A stretch of 64,000 nt of DNA, taken from the NCBI GenBank assembly GCA_041918155.1, contig JAYRWH010000004.1, forward strand, positions 62,001 to 126,000, given 5' to 3'. The stretch is from UBA668 sp041918155 (GTDB lineage: Bacteria > Actinomycetota > Acidimicrobiia > Acidimicrobiales > Ilumatobacteraceae). Position numbers and translations under genes: made by a program. Below, piece after piece: positions 33,627 to 45,565 of the stretch (positions are counted from its first letter, which is position 1; each line of letters opens with the position of its first letter). The notes below the pieces were generated by a model. That model did not search any database. It saw only the letters and a list, made by a program, of their open reading frames with translations, and was not told the origin of the DNA.

Positions 33627-34720
33627 GCGAGCCTTCCCGCGTCGATCGTGTGCGCGCCCGCCTCGGCAGTCTCGACGCGCTGCTCGTCAGTGACCTCACC
33701 AATATCGCCTGGCTCACCGGCTTCACCGGGTCGAACGGCTGGGTGGTGCTCGCTCCCGACGGGCTGACGGTCGTCACCGACGGCCGCTATGGGGAGCAGG
33801 CAACCAAGCAGCTCGCCGCGGCCGCGGTGGAGGGCGAGGTCGTGGTCGGCATCACGGGTGCGGCCCTGCTGGCTCACCTGGCCGACGTCACCGGGCGGCA
33901 CGCGACGGTCGGCTTCGAGGCCAGCCATGTCAGCTTCCAGCAGCACGCAGACTGGGCCGCGGCCTTCAAGTGCACGCTGAAGCCGGCGAGCGGCATCGTC
34001 GAGGCCGGGCGGCGCACGAAGGACGACGACGAGATCGAGTCGATCGCGCGCGCGTGCCGCATCGCCGATCAGGCGCTCGCCGAGATCGTCCCGCGACTGG
34101 GTGGCGGCCTCACCGAGGCCCAAGTGCGCAACCGGCTCGAGATCCGCTTGCGCGAACTCGGCGCCAGCGGCCCCAGTTACGACACGATCGTGGCGACCGG
34201 CCCGGTGAACGCGGCCATTCCACACCACCGGCCGACCGACACGCTCATCGAGCCCGGCCATACCGTGATCATCGACGTGGGCGCCCTCGTGAACGGCTAC
34301 CACAGCGACATGACCCGCTCGTATGTGGTGGGCGAGCCGTCGACCCTCCAGCGCGACTTGTACGAGTTGGTACTCGCTTCGCAGCTCGCGGGGCTGGCCG
34401 CGATCGGTCCCGGTGCACCCGCCAAGGAGGTCGACCGCGCGTGTCGCTCGTTGATCGCTGACGCCGGCTACGGCGAGTGGTTTTCCCACGGAACTGGCCA
34501 TGGCGTGGGCCTGTTGATCCACGAAGAACCCTTCGAGAACGCCACCAGCGAAGCCATATTGCAGGTCGGCGACGTAGTGACCGTGGAGCCGGGCGTCTAT
34601 CGTGAAGGCTTCGGCGGCATCCGTGTGGAAGACCTGGTGGTCGTCACCAGGGAGGGATGCCGCGTGCTCACCGCCTCTGCGAAGGATTCACCGTGCCTGC
34701 CATCACCACCAACGACCTGA
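33623..34720 (+). CDS. pepQ: M24 family Xaa-Pro peptidase
   Basis: A 365-residue metallopeptidase cleaving Xaa-Pro bonds. The creatinase-like N-domain (residues about 1-130) has TNIAWLTGFTGSNGW. The C-terminal pita-bread domain supplies metal ligands in IIDVGALVNGYHSDMTRS (two Asp), GTGHGVGLLIHEEP (His), VEPGVY (Glu) and GIRVEDL (Glu). The symbol follows synteny with the mycobacterial gene between aroQ and efp. Its last 28 bases overlap the efp start. Confidence 0.88.
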   Translation: MSEPSRVDRVRARLGSLDALLVSDLTNIAWLTGFTGSNGWVVLAPDGLTVVTDGRYGEQATKQLAAAAVEGEVVVGITGAALLAHLADVTGRHATVGFEASHVSFQQHADWAAAFKCTLKPASGIVEAGRRTKDDDEIESIARACRIADQALAEIVPRLGGGLTEAQVRNRLEIRLRELGASGPSYDTIVATGPVNAAIPHHRPTDTLIEPGHTVIIDVGALVNGYHSDMTRSYVVGEPSTLQRDLYELVLASQLAGLAAIGPGAPAKEVDRACRSLIADAGYGEWFSHGTGHGVGLLIHEEPFENATSEAILQVGDVVTVEPGVYREGFGGIRVEDLVVVTREGCRVLTASAKDSPCLPSPPTT

Positions 34721-35256
34721 AGACCGGGATCACGCTCGAGCTCGAGAACGGCCTGTTCCAGGTCGTCGAGTTCCAGCACGTCAAGCCCGGCAAGGGCGGT
34801 GCCTTCGTGCGCAGCAAGCTGCGCAATCTGAAGAACGGCGCGGTCATCGACCGCACGTTCAACGCCGGCATCCGCGTCGAGCAGGCCGTGCTCGACAAGA
34901 AGGACATGCAGTTCCTGTACCGCGACGGTGACGAATACGTGTTCATGGACCAGGAGAGCTACGACCAGGAGCATGTCGACCCCACCGCCCTCGGTGATGC
35001 GGCCGACTACATGGTCGAGAACTCGGTGGCCGTCATTGCCTACTACAAGGGCGAGATCGTCACGGTGGAGATCCCCGCTTCGGTCGAGCTGAACATTGCC
35101 GACACCGAGCCCGGCATCCAGGGCGACCGCGTCAGCGGCGCCCGCAAGCCGGCCACGCTCGAGACCGGCAAGGTCATCCAGGTGCCGTTGTTCATCAACA
35201 CCGGCGACCGGGTGAAGGTCGACACCCGCAGTGGCGAATACATGACGCGGGTCTGA
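34693..35256 (+). CDS. efp: elongation factor P
   Basis: Rescues ribosomes stalled on polyproline. The 187-residue protein has the three beta-barrel domains. The domain I loop KPGKGGAFVRSKL carries the functional Lys without the residue context used for beta-lysylation, typical of actinobacteria. The end matches the C-terminal signature (INTGDRVKVDTRSGEYM). GTG at 34693 has GAAGGA 6 bases upstream; the longer frame is inside the peptidase gene. No earM-like modifying gene is nearby. Confidence 0.97.
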   Translation: MPAITTNDLKTGITLELENGLFQVVEFQHVKPGKGGAFVRSKLRNLKNGAVIDRTFNAGIRVEQAVLDKKDMQFLYRDGDEYVFMDQESYDQEHVDPTALGDAADYMVENSVAVIAYYKGEIVTVEIPASVELNIADTEPGIQGDRVSGARKPATLETGKVIQVPLFINTGDRVKVDTRSGEYMTRV

Positions 35257-35260
35257 TCGG

Positions 35261-35662
35261 ATGACGCGCCCCGACGAACGCACCGACGCTCGCGAGCGCG
35301 CCTTGATCCTGCTCTACGAGGCCGAATCGAAAGGGCTCGCGCCCACCGACGTGCTGGCCCACCAGATCAGCCCCGCCGACGAGATGACCGTGCTGCTCGT
35401 GGAAGGCGTCGAACACAACCTGGCCCGCCTCGACGAGGTGATCGCCGCGCATGCCAAGGGCTGGACCCTCAAGCGTATGCCGAGCATCGACCGCAACGTG
35501 CTGCGCATCGCCGCCTTCGAACTGCTCGGTCGCCCCGACGTGCCCGTGGCCGTCGTGCTCGACGAAGCGGTCGAGCTGGCCAAGCGCTTCAGCACCGACG
35601 ACAGCGGCCGCTTCGTCAATGGCGTGCTCTCGGCGCTGGTGCCCGTCCTGCGCGCGGCGTAG
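35261..35662 (+). CDS. nusB: transcription antitermination factor NusB
   Basis: Binds boxA RNA with NusE/S10 in rRNA antitermination. The 133-residue all-helical protein has the family pattern RERALILLYEAE at the N-terminus, WTLKRMPSIDRNVLRIAAFELL in the middle and DEAVELAKRFSTDDSGRFVNGVL at the end. It follows efp by 4 bases, the standard actinobacterial order. Confidence 0.95.
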   Translation: MTRPDERTDARERALILLYEAESKGLAPTDVLAHQISPADEMTVLLVEGVEHNLARLDEVIAAHAKGWTLKRMPSIDRNVLRIAAFELLGRPDVPVAVVLDEAVELAKRFSTDDSGRFVNGVLSALVPVLRAA

Positions 35663-35723
35663 CCGGCCGCTCTTCGACACGCTGCCCACCACGGACACCT
35701 GGAATCGGCAAGACTGACGGCCC

Positions 35724-37307
35724 GTGAGCGAACGCCTCGTCGACTTCATCTACCGCGTCGTCGAACGCTTGCGCCGGATCCACCCGGCCGCATGGCTGAC
35801 GTTCCTGTTCGCGGCCGGGTTCGCCGTGCTGTTCGGCTCGCTGGGGGTGCAGAACCAGCGCAACTTCGGCACCTGGTCGTACGACATGGGTATTTACGAC
35901 CAGGGCTTCTGGCTCGTGTCGCGCGGTCATCAGTTCATGAGCGTGCGCGGCATGAACTTCTGGGGCCACCACTTCAACCTGATCGCCTTCGCGTTCGTGC
36001 CGTTCTATTGGCTCGGTGCCGGGCCGGAGTTCCTCTACGTCGTGCAGGCGATCTTCCTCGCCGCGGCCGCCTTCCCGATCTACCTGATCGCCCGCGACAA
36101 GTTCCGCACGCCGTGGATGGGGCTGATCTTCGCCCTCGTCTATCTCGCCTACGCGCCGGTGCAATGGATCAGCTGGTCGATGTTCCACCCCGAGGCGTTG
36201 GTGATCGCTCCGTTCCTGTGGGCGTGGTGGTTCGCCACCAAGGAGCGGTGGGGTTGGTTCTTCGCCATGGTGCTGCTCGCGCTCAGCATGCGCGAGGACG
36301 TGGCGATGGCCGTGGTGATGCTCGGCATCGTGCTCGCGATCTACATGCGCAATGCGCCCGACTACCGGCGCGTTCTATGGCGCTGCGCGTGGACGGTGGT
36401 GCTCGGCGCGGTGTGGTACCTGGTGGCCACCCGCCTGGTGTTGAACTACTACAACGACGGCAAGGAGCCGTTCTACATCACGTACTTCTACGGGAACTAC
36501 GGGCACAGCGTCGGCCAGATCGGCAAGGCGATCCTGCAGAACCCCGACCGGGTGATCAGCGATGCGGTGCAGCACGACCGCATCAGGTTCTACAAACAGT
36601 TGGGGTGGCCGCTGGCGTGGCTACCCCTGCTGAACCCACTCGCCTTGTTGATGGCCCTACCCCAGATGCTGGCCAGCGTGATCGGGCTCAGCCCGTACGC
36701 GCGCATGATCAACTACCAGTACACGTCGGTGATGATCGCCCCGCTGATGATCTCCTCGATCCACGGTGGCCACACGCTGTGGCGCTTCCGCCCGGCGCGC
36801 ACCCTGCTGCCGATCGCCCTGCTGTTGTGCGCGTGGATCACGAATGCGGCGTGGTCGCCCTCACCGATCGGGCCGGACCTCAACTACCTCGCGTGGAGCC
36901 AACCGAACCCGCGCCACGAGTCATTGCGCACAGCACTCACCTACATTCCCGGCGATGCGGCCGTGTCGGCCAGCTACCAGTTGTTGCCCCACCTCACCCA
37001 TCGCTACGAGATCTACGACTGGCCGAATCCGTTCTACGCGAGCGTGTGGGGCAACGACGACTGCGACCACCTGCCCGACCCGCGCACGATCGACTACGTG
37101 ATCCTCGACACGACACAGATCGGCGCGAACAACCTCGGCATCTACGACGCGATGCGTGTCACCGATGGTCCGTTCGAGGCCGTGTTCGAGGACGAGAACG
37201 TAGTGGTGCTCAAGCGGGTGGGTACGAGCTACGAGGTCGACGTGCGACCGCAAGCAAGTTCTTGCCAACTGCTGGCGATCCGACACGGTTCTGGAGGAAC
37301 CGGCTGA
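35724..37307 (+). CDS. DUF2079 family membrane protein
   Basis: A 527-residue polytopic protein with about nine to eleven helices. The pattern YDMGIYDQGFWLVSRG near the N-terminus, FHPEALVIAPFLWAWW and GLSPYARMINYQYTSVMIAP matches DUF2079, a GT-C-like family of unknown substrate. A soluble C-terminal domain follows the last helix. GTG at 35724 has AAGACT 8 bases upstream. Its last 98 bases overlap the convergent glycosyltransferase-methyltransferase gene. Confidence 0.85.
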   Translation: MSERLVDFIYRVVERLRRIHPAAWLTFLFAAGFAVLFGSLGVQNQRNFGTWSYDMGIYDQGFWLVSRGHQFMSVRGMNFWGHHFNLIAFAFVPFYWLGAGPEFLYVVQAIFLAAAAFPIYLIARDKFRTPWMGLIFALVYLAYAPVQWISWSMFHPEALVIAPFLWAWWFATKERWGWFFAMVLLALSMREDVAMAVVMLGIVLAIYMRNAPDYRRVLWRCAWTVVLGAVWYLVATRLVLNYYNDGKEPFYITYFYGNYGHSVGQIGKAILQNPDRVISDAVQHDRIRFYKQLGWPLAWLPLLNPLALLMALPQMLASVIGLSPYARMINYQYTSVMIAPLMISSIHGGHTLWRFRPARTLLPIALLLCAWITNAAWSPSPIGPDLNYLAWSQPNPRHESLRTALTYIPGDAAVSASYQLLPHLTHRYEIYDWPNPFYASVWGNDDCDHLPDPRTIDYVILDTTQIGANNLGIYDAMRVTDGPFEAVFEDENVVVLKRVGTSYEVDVRPQASSCQLLAIRHGSGGTG

Positions 37308-38682
37308 CCGGCACGATCAGCGAGTCGAACACCTTCGACGAGCCGGCGTGCAGCCGCTGGACGTTGAGCACGCGGTACATGAAGAAGTACGGCACGACCC
37401 CCGCCACGTCCATGTACTTCGCCTGCACGAGTTCCAGCCCGGCCTGTTCGACCACCGACTGCAGCAAGTCGCGGTCGTAGCGACGGTAGTGGCCCGACTT
37501 GAAGTCGAGACTGCCGTACAGCGCGGGCATCGCCGGCACGAACATCGCCACGGTGCCGCCCGGGGCCACCAGCGCGGTGGCGGTGCGCAGTTCGGCGATG
37601 TCGTCGCGGATGTGCTCCAGCACGCTCACGTACACGACCGAGTCGAACGGCTCGCTGTCGCCCGCCGCGAGCAAGGCCTGCGACGTCACCTGGCGCACGT
37701 CGAGGTTGGGCGTTCCTGCGGTGCGCCGCGCCAGCTCGGGGAAGACATTGTCGGCCGGTTCGATCGCCAGCACGGCGTGGCCCGCGGCGGCGAGCTTGGT
37801 GGCGATGGCGCCCACGCCGGCACCGACCTCCAGCACACGGTGGCCGAGGTGGGGGTGCAGCTCGTCGCTGATCCAGGTGAGGAAGCGGTCGGCGTCGGCC
37901 AGGTTGGCCAGCTCTTCGGTGGCCCCGAACACGGACTCGCCGGTGGCCGCCTGGGCGCGCAGGCGCGGGCTGCGCTGGGCCCACAGCGCCTGGTTGCTGC
38001 GCATCTCGCGCCGGATCGCCTTCACGCGGCGGCGGATGGGCAGCAGGTTGCGCACGAACTCACGCAGATCGCTACCGCCGACGGCGCCCGCCGCGGAGTA
38101 GCGCGGCCGGAACGTGATCGGCACTTCGTCGACCGCGAACCCACGGGCCTGCACCACGGCCACCATCGCGCTGAAGAAGCCGTAGGTCTCGTCGGGGAGT
38201 GCCTCCTCCAGCAGCACGGCGACGGCTTCGGGGCTGTACACGCGGAAGCTGGTGGTGGAGTCGCTGACGCCACGGGCCCCGGTGAACGCCTTCACCGCGG
38301 CGTTGCCCAGGCGGCTGGCCGCGCTGCGCAGCACACCGGTGCCGGGGGAGGAGCCACCGCGCGTCCAGCGTGACCCGATGGTCAGCCCGCTGCCGCGCAC
38401 CAAGTGGCTGCGCACGAGCGTGGGAATCTGGCGTGGATCGTGCTGGCCGTCGGCGTCGAGCGACACGATCACCTCGGCGCCGTCGGCCAGGGCGGCGCGG
38501 AACCCGTCGACAAGAGCCTGGGCGAAGCCGGCCGCCTCGTGCTCGGCGCCTGCCCCGAGCAGCATCTCGTGCACCTCCAACCCGCTCGGCGCGAGGGCAC
38601 GGCGGGCTTCGTCGAGCTCGGCCAGCACCGGTTCCGCGGCGGCGAAACGGTGCTGGGAGGCAAGGAGTACGGCGACGCGCAC
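37210..38682 (-). CDS. fusion of GT2 glycosyltransferase and SAM methyltransferase
   Basis: A 490-residue protein. The first 230 residues are a dolichyl/polyprenyl-phosphate mannosyltransferase-like GT2 domain (SLDADGQHDP holds the metal-binding aspartates; TIGSRWTRGG, SFRVYSPEAV). The N-terminal strand is present but the usual P-x-Y-N-E segment is altered. Residues about 255-480 are a class I methyltransferase with VLEVGAGVGAIA, AIEPAD and VSVLEHI. GTG at 38682 follows TAGCGT by 6 bases. It probably modifies a lipid-linked sugar; acceptor unknown. It overlaps the DUF2079 gene tail-to-tail. Confidence 0.82.
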   Translation of the reverse strand: MRVAVLLASQHRFAAAEPVLAELDEARRALAPSGLEVHEMLLGAGAEHEAAGFAQALVDGFRAALADGAEVIVSLDADGQHDPRQIPTLVRSHLVRGSGLTIGSRWTRGGSSPGTGVLRSAASRLGNAAVKAFTGARGVSDSTTSFRVYSPEAVAVLLEEALPDETYGFFSAMVAVVQARGFAVDEVPITFRPRYSAAGAVGGSDLREFVRNLLPIRRRVKAIRREMRSNQALWAQRSPRLRAQAATGESVFGATEELANLADADRFLTWISDELHPHLGHRVLEVGAGVGAIATKLAAAGHAVLAIEPADNVFPELARRTAGTPNLDVRQVTSQALLAAGDSEPFDSVVYVSVLEHIRDDIAELRTATALVAPGGTVAMFVPAMPALYGSLDFKSGHYRRYDRDLLQSVVEQAGLELVQAKYMDVAGVVPYFFMYRVLNVQRLHAGSSKVFDSLIVPVSRFLQNRVGSPAVGKNLLAVARRPRSSYPPA

Positions 38683-38688
38683 GCCGTG

Positions 38689-38694
38689 ACGCTA
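38689..38694 (-). promoter_or_regulatory. -10 element for the GT2-methyltransferase gene
   Basis: TAGCGT on the minus strand is 6 bases before GTG 38682, the same arrangement as at other leaderless starts here. Confidence 0.45.
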
Positions 38695-38781
38695 TCCTCG
38701 CGGATCAACCGTGAAACGGGTCCCGTGAGGCTCGTACGGGAGGAGCGAGACGTCGATGGTTGCCCTGCATCCGCCTGCCGG

Positions 38782-38819
38782 AATGCATGATCGTGCACTA
38801 GTATGCATGTTCATGCAGA
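38782..38819. promoter_or_regulatory. double ARG box (ArgR operator) upstream of carA
   Basis: Two 18-base boxes, AATGCATGATCGTGCACT (38782-38799) and TATGCATGTTCATGCAGA (38802-38819), lie 20 bases apart, about two helical turns, the usual spacing for an ArgR hexamer. The ATGCATG core matches the actinobacterial ARG box I know from Streptomyces. A possible -10 (TAGTAT, 38799-38804) is covered by the boxes, so arginine-dependent repression of carAB is expected. The ATG at 38803 lies inside box 2. Confidence 0.7.
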
Positions 38820-38841
38820 GCGTGGAGAGGGGGTGCGACCG

Positions 38842-39968
38842 ATGAGCGAGGCATCTCCCGTCGAGGCGGCCCTCGTGCTGGCCGACGGCAGCGTGTTCGA
38901 AGGCGAGCTGATCGGCACCGAACCTGCCGGCGGCATCGCCGGCGGTGAGGTGGTGTTCAACACCGTCCTGTCGGGTTACCAGGAAGTGATCACAGACCCG
39001 AGTTACGCGGGCCAGATCATCACCTTCACCTACCCGCATATCGGCAACTACGGCGTCAACGCCACCGACTTCGAGTCGGCCCGGCCCTTTGCCCGCGGCG
39101 TGATCGTGCGCGAGATGGCCCGGCGCGACAGCAACCACCGCAGCGAGGGCTCGCTCGACGGCCTGCTGCGCCGCTTCGGCATCAGCGGCATCGCCGGCAT
39201 CGACACCCGCCGCCTCACACGGTTGATTCGCGACACGGGCGCGATGCCCGGCGCGTTCGGCCCGGTGAGCTCCGGCGAAGCCGCCCTGCGCGCCGCCGCG
39301 GCCGCGGAGAACGGCACCGACGGCATCGACCTCGTCGCCCAGGTCACGACCGCCCAGCCGTACACGTACTCGTACACCGGCGCGGGCGAATCGACGCGGC
39401 GCATCGTCGCCTTCGACTTCGGCATCAAGACCACGATCCTGCGCCACCTCTCGGGCATCGGCGCCGTGGAAGTCGTGCCCGCCTCCACCACCGCGGCCGA
39501 TGTGCTCGCCCGGCACCCCGACGGCGTGTTCCTCTCCAACGGCCCCGGTGATCCGGCGATGGTGGGCTACGCGACCGACACCATCCGCGACCTCATCGGC
39601 CAGGTGCCCATCTTCGGCATCTGCCTCGGCCATCAGCTGCTCAGCCGGGCGCTCGGTGGTGAGACGTTCAAGCTGCCCTTCGGCCACCACGGCGGCAACC
39701 ACCCGGTGCGCCACGAGGCCACCGGCCATGTCGAGATCACCAGCCAGAACCACAACTTCTGCGTGAACCCGGCCAGCCTGGAGGGGATCGCCGAGATCAC
39801 CCACCGCAACCTCAACGACCTCACCAACGAGGGCATGCGGGTGATCGGCAAGCCGGCCTTCAGCGTGCAGTACCACCCCGAGGCCGGGCCCGGCCCACAC
39901 GACAGCAGGTACCTGTTCGGCATGTTCGCGGCGCTGATGGATTCGGGCCTGATGGGGGTGGCGGTCTG

Positions 39969-39969
<1 letters not shown>
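38842..39969 (+). CDS. carA: carbamoyl-phosphate synthase small subunit
   Basis: The glutaminase subunit that feeds ammonia to CarB. The 375-residue protein has the N-terminal domain (VFNTVLSGYQEVITDPSYAG) and the class I glutaminase with GICLGHQLL (catalytic Cys) and QYHPEAGPGP (His, Glu). ATG at 38842 is preferred over 38803: it has a GGGGG-rich Shine-Dalgarno about 8 bases upstream, and 38803 lies inside the ARG box. The stop overlaps the carB start as TGATG. Regulation by ArgR is indicated by the upstream boxes. Confidence 0.96.
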
Positions 39970-43250
<3,281 letters not shown>

Positions 43251-43266
43251 CGAAACAGGTCGCCTC

Positions 43267-44175
43267 GTGAACTCCGTCGTGCAGGTCGGCTCGGTCACCC
43301 TTCCCGCGCCGGTGATGACAGCGTCGGGGACGGCGGGGCACGGGGCTGAGCTGGCGCCGTACTTCGACCTGTCGGCGCTCGGGGCGCTCGTGGTGAAGTC
43401 GCTCTCCGCGTTCGAGTGGGATGGCAACCCCGCGCCGCGGGTGCACCCTGCTGGCGTGGGCATGATCAACGCCGTCGGGCTGCAGGGCCCCGGCGTGGAG
43501 CACTGGCTGGCCGAGGAGTTGCCCGCGCTCGCTGCCACCGGCGCCCGCGTGGTTGCCAGCATCTGGGGCCGCTCGGTGGAGGACTACCGGCAGGCGGCCG
43601 AGATGCTCGACGCCGCGCCCGCGTGCGTGATCGCCGTCGAGGTGAACCTGTCGTGCCCCAACCTGGAGGGCCGGCGCGGCATCTTCGCCCACGACGCCGT
43701 CCTGTCGGCCGAGGTGATCGCGGCCACGGCCGGGTGCGGGCGGCCGAGGTGGGCCAAGCTGAGCCCGAACACCGACCGCGTCGTGGAGGTCGCCGAAGCG
43801 GTGCACGACGCGGGGGCCGAGGCCGTGACGCTGGTCAACACCCTGCTCGGGATGGTGCTCGACCCCGACACGCTCGGGCCGGTGTTGGGTGCGGGCGGGG
43901 GCGGCTACAGCGGCCGGCCGGTCCACCCCGTGGCCGTGCGCACCGTGTACGACGTGCACGCGGCCCTGCCCGAGCTGCCGATCATCGGTACCGGGGGAGT
44001 CGCGACTGGCTGGGACGCGGCCGAGTTGATGCTCGCCGGCGCCAGCGCCATCCAGGTGGGTACAGCGACCTTCGCCGACCCGCGTGCCCCGTTGAACGTC
44101 CAGCGTGAGCTGCTGGCCTGGTGCGCCGAGCGTGGGCTGGCCCCTTCCGAGCTCACCGGCCGCGCCCACCTCTGA
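43267..44175 (+). CDS. pyrD: dihydroorotate dehydrogenase (class 1)
   Basis: Oxidises dihydroorotate to orotate with FMN. The 302-residue protein has NAVGLQGPG, EVNLSCPNLEG with the class 1 catalytic Cys, TLVNTLLGM, and IGTGGVATGWDAAELMLAGASAIQVGTA (FMN phosphate site). The Cys and short length point to class 1 (1B-like). PyrK, the usual partner of 1B enzymes, is not in the window. GTG at 43267 follows the carB stop by 16 bases. Confidence 0.93.
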   Translation: MNSVVQVGSVTLPAPVMTASGTAGHGAELAPYFDLSALGALVVKSLSAFEWDGNPAPRVHPAGVGMINAVGLQGPGVEHWLAEELPALAATGARVVASIWGRSVEDYRQAAEMLDAAPACVIAVEVNLSCPNLEGRRGIFAHDAVLSAEVIAATAGCGRPRWAKLSPNTDRVVEVAEAVHDAGAEAVTLVNTLLGMVLDPDTLGPVLGAGGGGYSGRPVHPVAVRTVYDVHAALPELPIIGTGGVATGWDAAELMLAGASAIQVGTATFADPRAPLNVQRELLAWCAERGLAPSELTGRAHL

Positions 44176-44215
44176 GCCGCTCTTCCGAGGCTTTCCTGCC
44201 GCCGGGCCGCCCTCC

Positions 44216-44252
44216 GAGTGTTTTCGTCGTACCTGTACCGACGGAGACACTC
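44216..44252 (+). terminator. imperfect hairpin between pyrD and mihF
   Basis: GAGTGT pairs with ACACTC at the base, and CGTCG pairs with CGACG nearer the loop, with one or two mismatches between. It lies 40 bases after the pyrD stop and about 80 before the mihF promoter. No T-run follows. It could end the carAB-pyrD transcript. Confidence 0.4.
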
Positions 44253-44331
44253 CAACAAGGCGGCTGCCGCCGGAAACCCTCGGACGGTGTGACAGGAGGC
44301 CGATTGCCGTCGTGTGCTGGGGGTTTGCGGC

Positions 44332-44337
44332 TAGGGT
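44332..44337 (+). promoter_or_regulatory. -10 element for mihF (leaderless)
   Basis: TAGGGT is 6 bases before ATG 44344 with no Shine-Dalgarno in between. Confidence 0.5.
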
Positions 44338-44343
44338 CGCCCT

Positions 44344-44655
44344 ATGGCAACACCTCCGCAACTCACCCCCGAACAGCGCGCGAACGCTCTGGCCAAGGCC
44401 GCCGAGGCCCGTTCCGCCCGCGCCGAGGTCAAGAACCAGTTGAAGATGGGCACCCTCTCGCTCGTCGAGGCCCTGGCCTCGGGCAGCGAGACCGTCGGCA
44501 AGTTGAAGGTCGTGTCGTTGCTCGAGTCGCTGCCCGGCGTCGGCAAGGTCAAGGCCCGCAAGATCATGGACGAGATCGGCATTGCCGACAATCGACGTGT
44601 CCAGGGCCTCGGTGCCCAGCAGAAGCAGGCACTGCTCGCGCAATTCGGCAAGTGA
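44344..44655 (+). CDS. mihF: integration host factor, actinobacterial type (mIHF)
   Basis: A 103-residue nucleoid protein unrelated to the E. coli IHF heterodimer. It bends DNA and is a marker of Actinobacteria. The helical N-terminus (LTPEQRANALAKAAEARSAR) and the helix-two-turn-helix part LLESLPGVGKVKARKIM followed by IADNRRVQGLG are characteristic. It sits directly before gmk, the standard order. Confidence 0.96.
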   Translation: MATPPQLTPEQRANALAKAAEARSARAEVKNQLKMGTLSLVEALASGSETVGKLKVVSLLESLPGVGKVKARKIMDEIGIADNRRVQGLGAQQKQALLAQFGK

Positions 44656-44658
44656 GGC

Positions 44659-45225
44659 ATGGGCTCGGTCCCGTCCTCGGCACCGCGCATCTTCATCGTG
44701 TCCGGCCCCGGCGGGGTGGGGAAGGGCACGATCGTGAACGCCCTGGTGGAACGCGATCCCCGGCTGTGGCTCAGCCGGTCGTGGACCACGCGCGAGCAAC
44801 GTCCTGGTGAAGCCGACGGTGCCTACGTCTTCACCGACCGCGCCTCGTTCGAGCGGCGCATCGCCAACGGCGGGTTCTTGGAGTGGACCGAGTTCCTCGG
44901 CAATTACTACGGCACGCCCACGCCGGATGCGGTTCACGGCCTCGACGTTGTGCTCGAGATCGAGGTCGACGGCGCCCGCCAGGTGAAGGTGTTGCACCCC
45001 GAGGCGGTGCTCATCTTCGTGCTGCCGCCGTCACGCCAGGAGCAGGAGCGCCGCCTGCGTGGCCGGGGCGATGCGGAGCAGAAGGTGGCCCAACGGCTGC
45101 AGAAGGCCCTCGACGAGGAGCCGGTGGGGATGTCGATTGCCAACCATGTCGTGGTCAACGACGAGCTCGAGCGCACCGTGGAGGAGATGGGTGAGATCAT
45201 CGCCCATCATCGCTCCACCCACTGA
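44659..45225 (+). CDS. gmk: guanylate kinase
   Basis: Phosphorylates GMP to GDP. The 188-residue protein has the P-loop SGPGGVGKGT (15-24), SRSWTTREQRPGE (GMP binding) and GAYVFTDRASFERRI, then GNYYGTP. It follows mihF by 3 bases. ATG at 44659 gives a short leader before the P-loop strand, as in relatives. Confidence 0.96.
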   Translation: MGSVPSSAPRIFIVSGPGGVGKGTIVNALVERDPRLWLSRSWTTREQRPGEADGAYVFTDRASFERRIANGGFLEWTEFLGNYYGTPTPDAVHGLDVVLEIEVDGARQVKVLHPEAVLIFVLPPSRQEQERRLRGRGDAEQKVAQRLQKALDEEPVGMSIANHVVVNDELERTVEEMGEIIAHHRSTH

Positions 45226-45235
45226 GTTCTGCCGG

Positions 45236-45241
45236 TAGACT
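45236..45241 (+). promoter_or_regulatory. -10 element for rpoZ
   Basis: TAGACT lies 26 bases upstream of ATG 45268; the short leader contains the strong Shine-Dalgarno AGGAGG. Unlike most starts here this one is leadered. Confidence 0.4.
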
Positions 45242-45267
45242 GCATCGCTGCTTTCAGGAGGCAACGG

Positions 45268-45552
45268 ATGTCCACGCGCTCGTTCGACACGATGATCAAC
45301 CCGCAGATCGAGGAGCTCCTCGATCGCGTCGATTCCAAGTTCAGCCTCGTCACGCTCGCTGCCCGTCGCGCTCGCCAGATCAACAGCTACTTCAACCAGC
45401 TCGGCGATGGCCTCGGCCACATGGTGCCGCCGCAGGTCAGCAGTGTTGCCCGCAAGCCGCTCAGCATCGCCTTCGAGGAGATCGCGGCCGACAAGATCGA
45501 GCGCGTCGAGCATGTCGCTCCCGCCGACGCCGAGGCCACCGTAGAGGCCTGA
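45268..45552 (+). CDS. rpoZ: RNA polymerase omega subunit
   Basis: A 94-residue subunit that assists folding and assembly of beta-prime. The family core is LLDRVDSKFSLVTLAARRARQIN, and the C-terminal half has KPLSIAFEEIAADKI, an extension usual for actinobacteria. AGGAGG precedes the ATG by 7 bases. Confidence 0.95.
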   Translation: MSTRSFDTMINPQIEELLDRVDSKFSLVTLAARRARQINSYFNQLGDGLGHMVPPQVSSVARKPLSIAFEEIAADKIERVEHVAPADAEATVEA

Positions 45553-45565
45553 GCCTCACCCCGCC

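Noticed and set aside
38803..38841. carA starting at ATG 38803
   Set aside because: This ATG lies inside the second ARG box and the -10 region; the downstream ATG has a Shine-Dalgarno and the family N-terminus.
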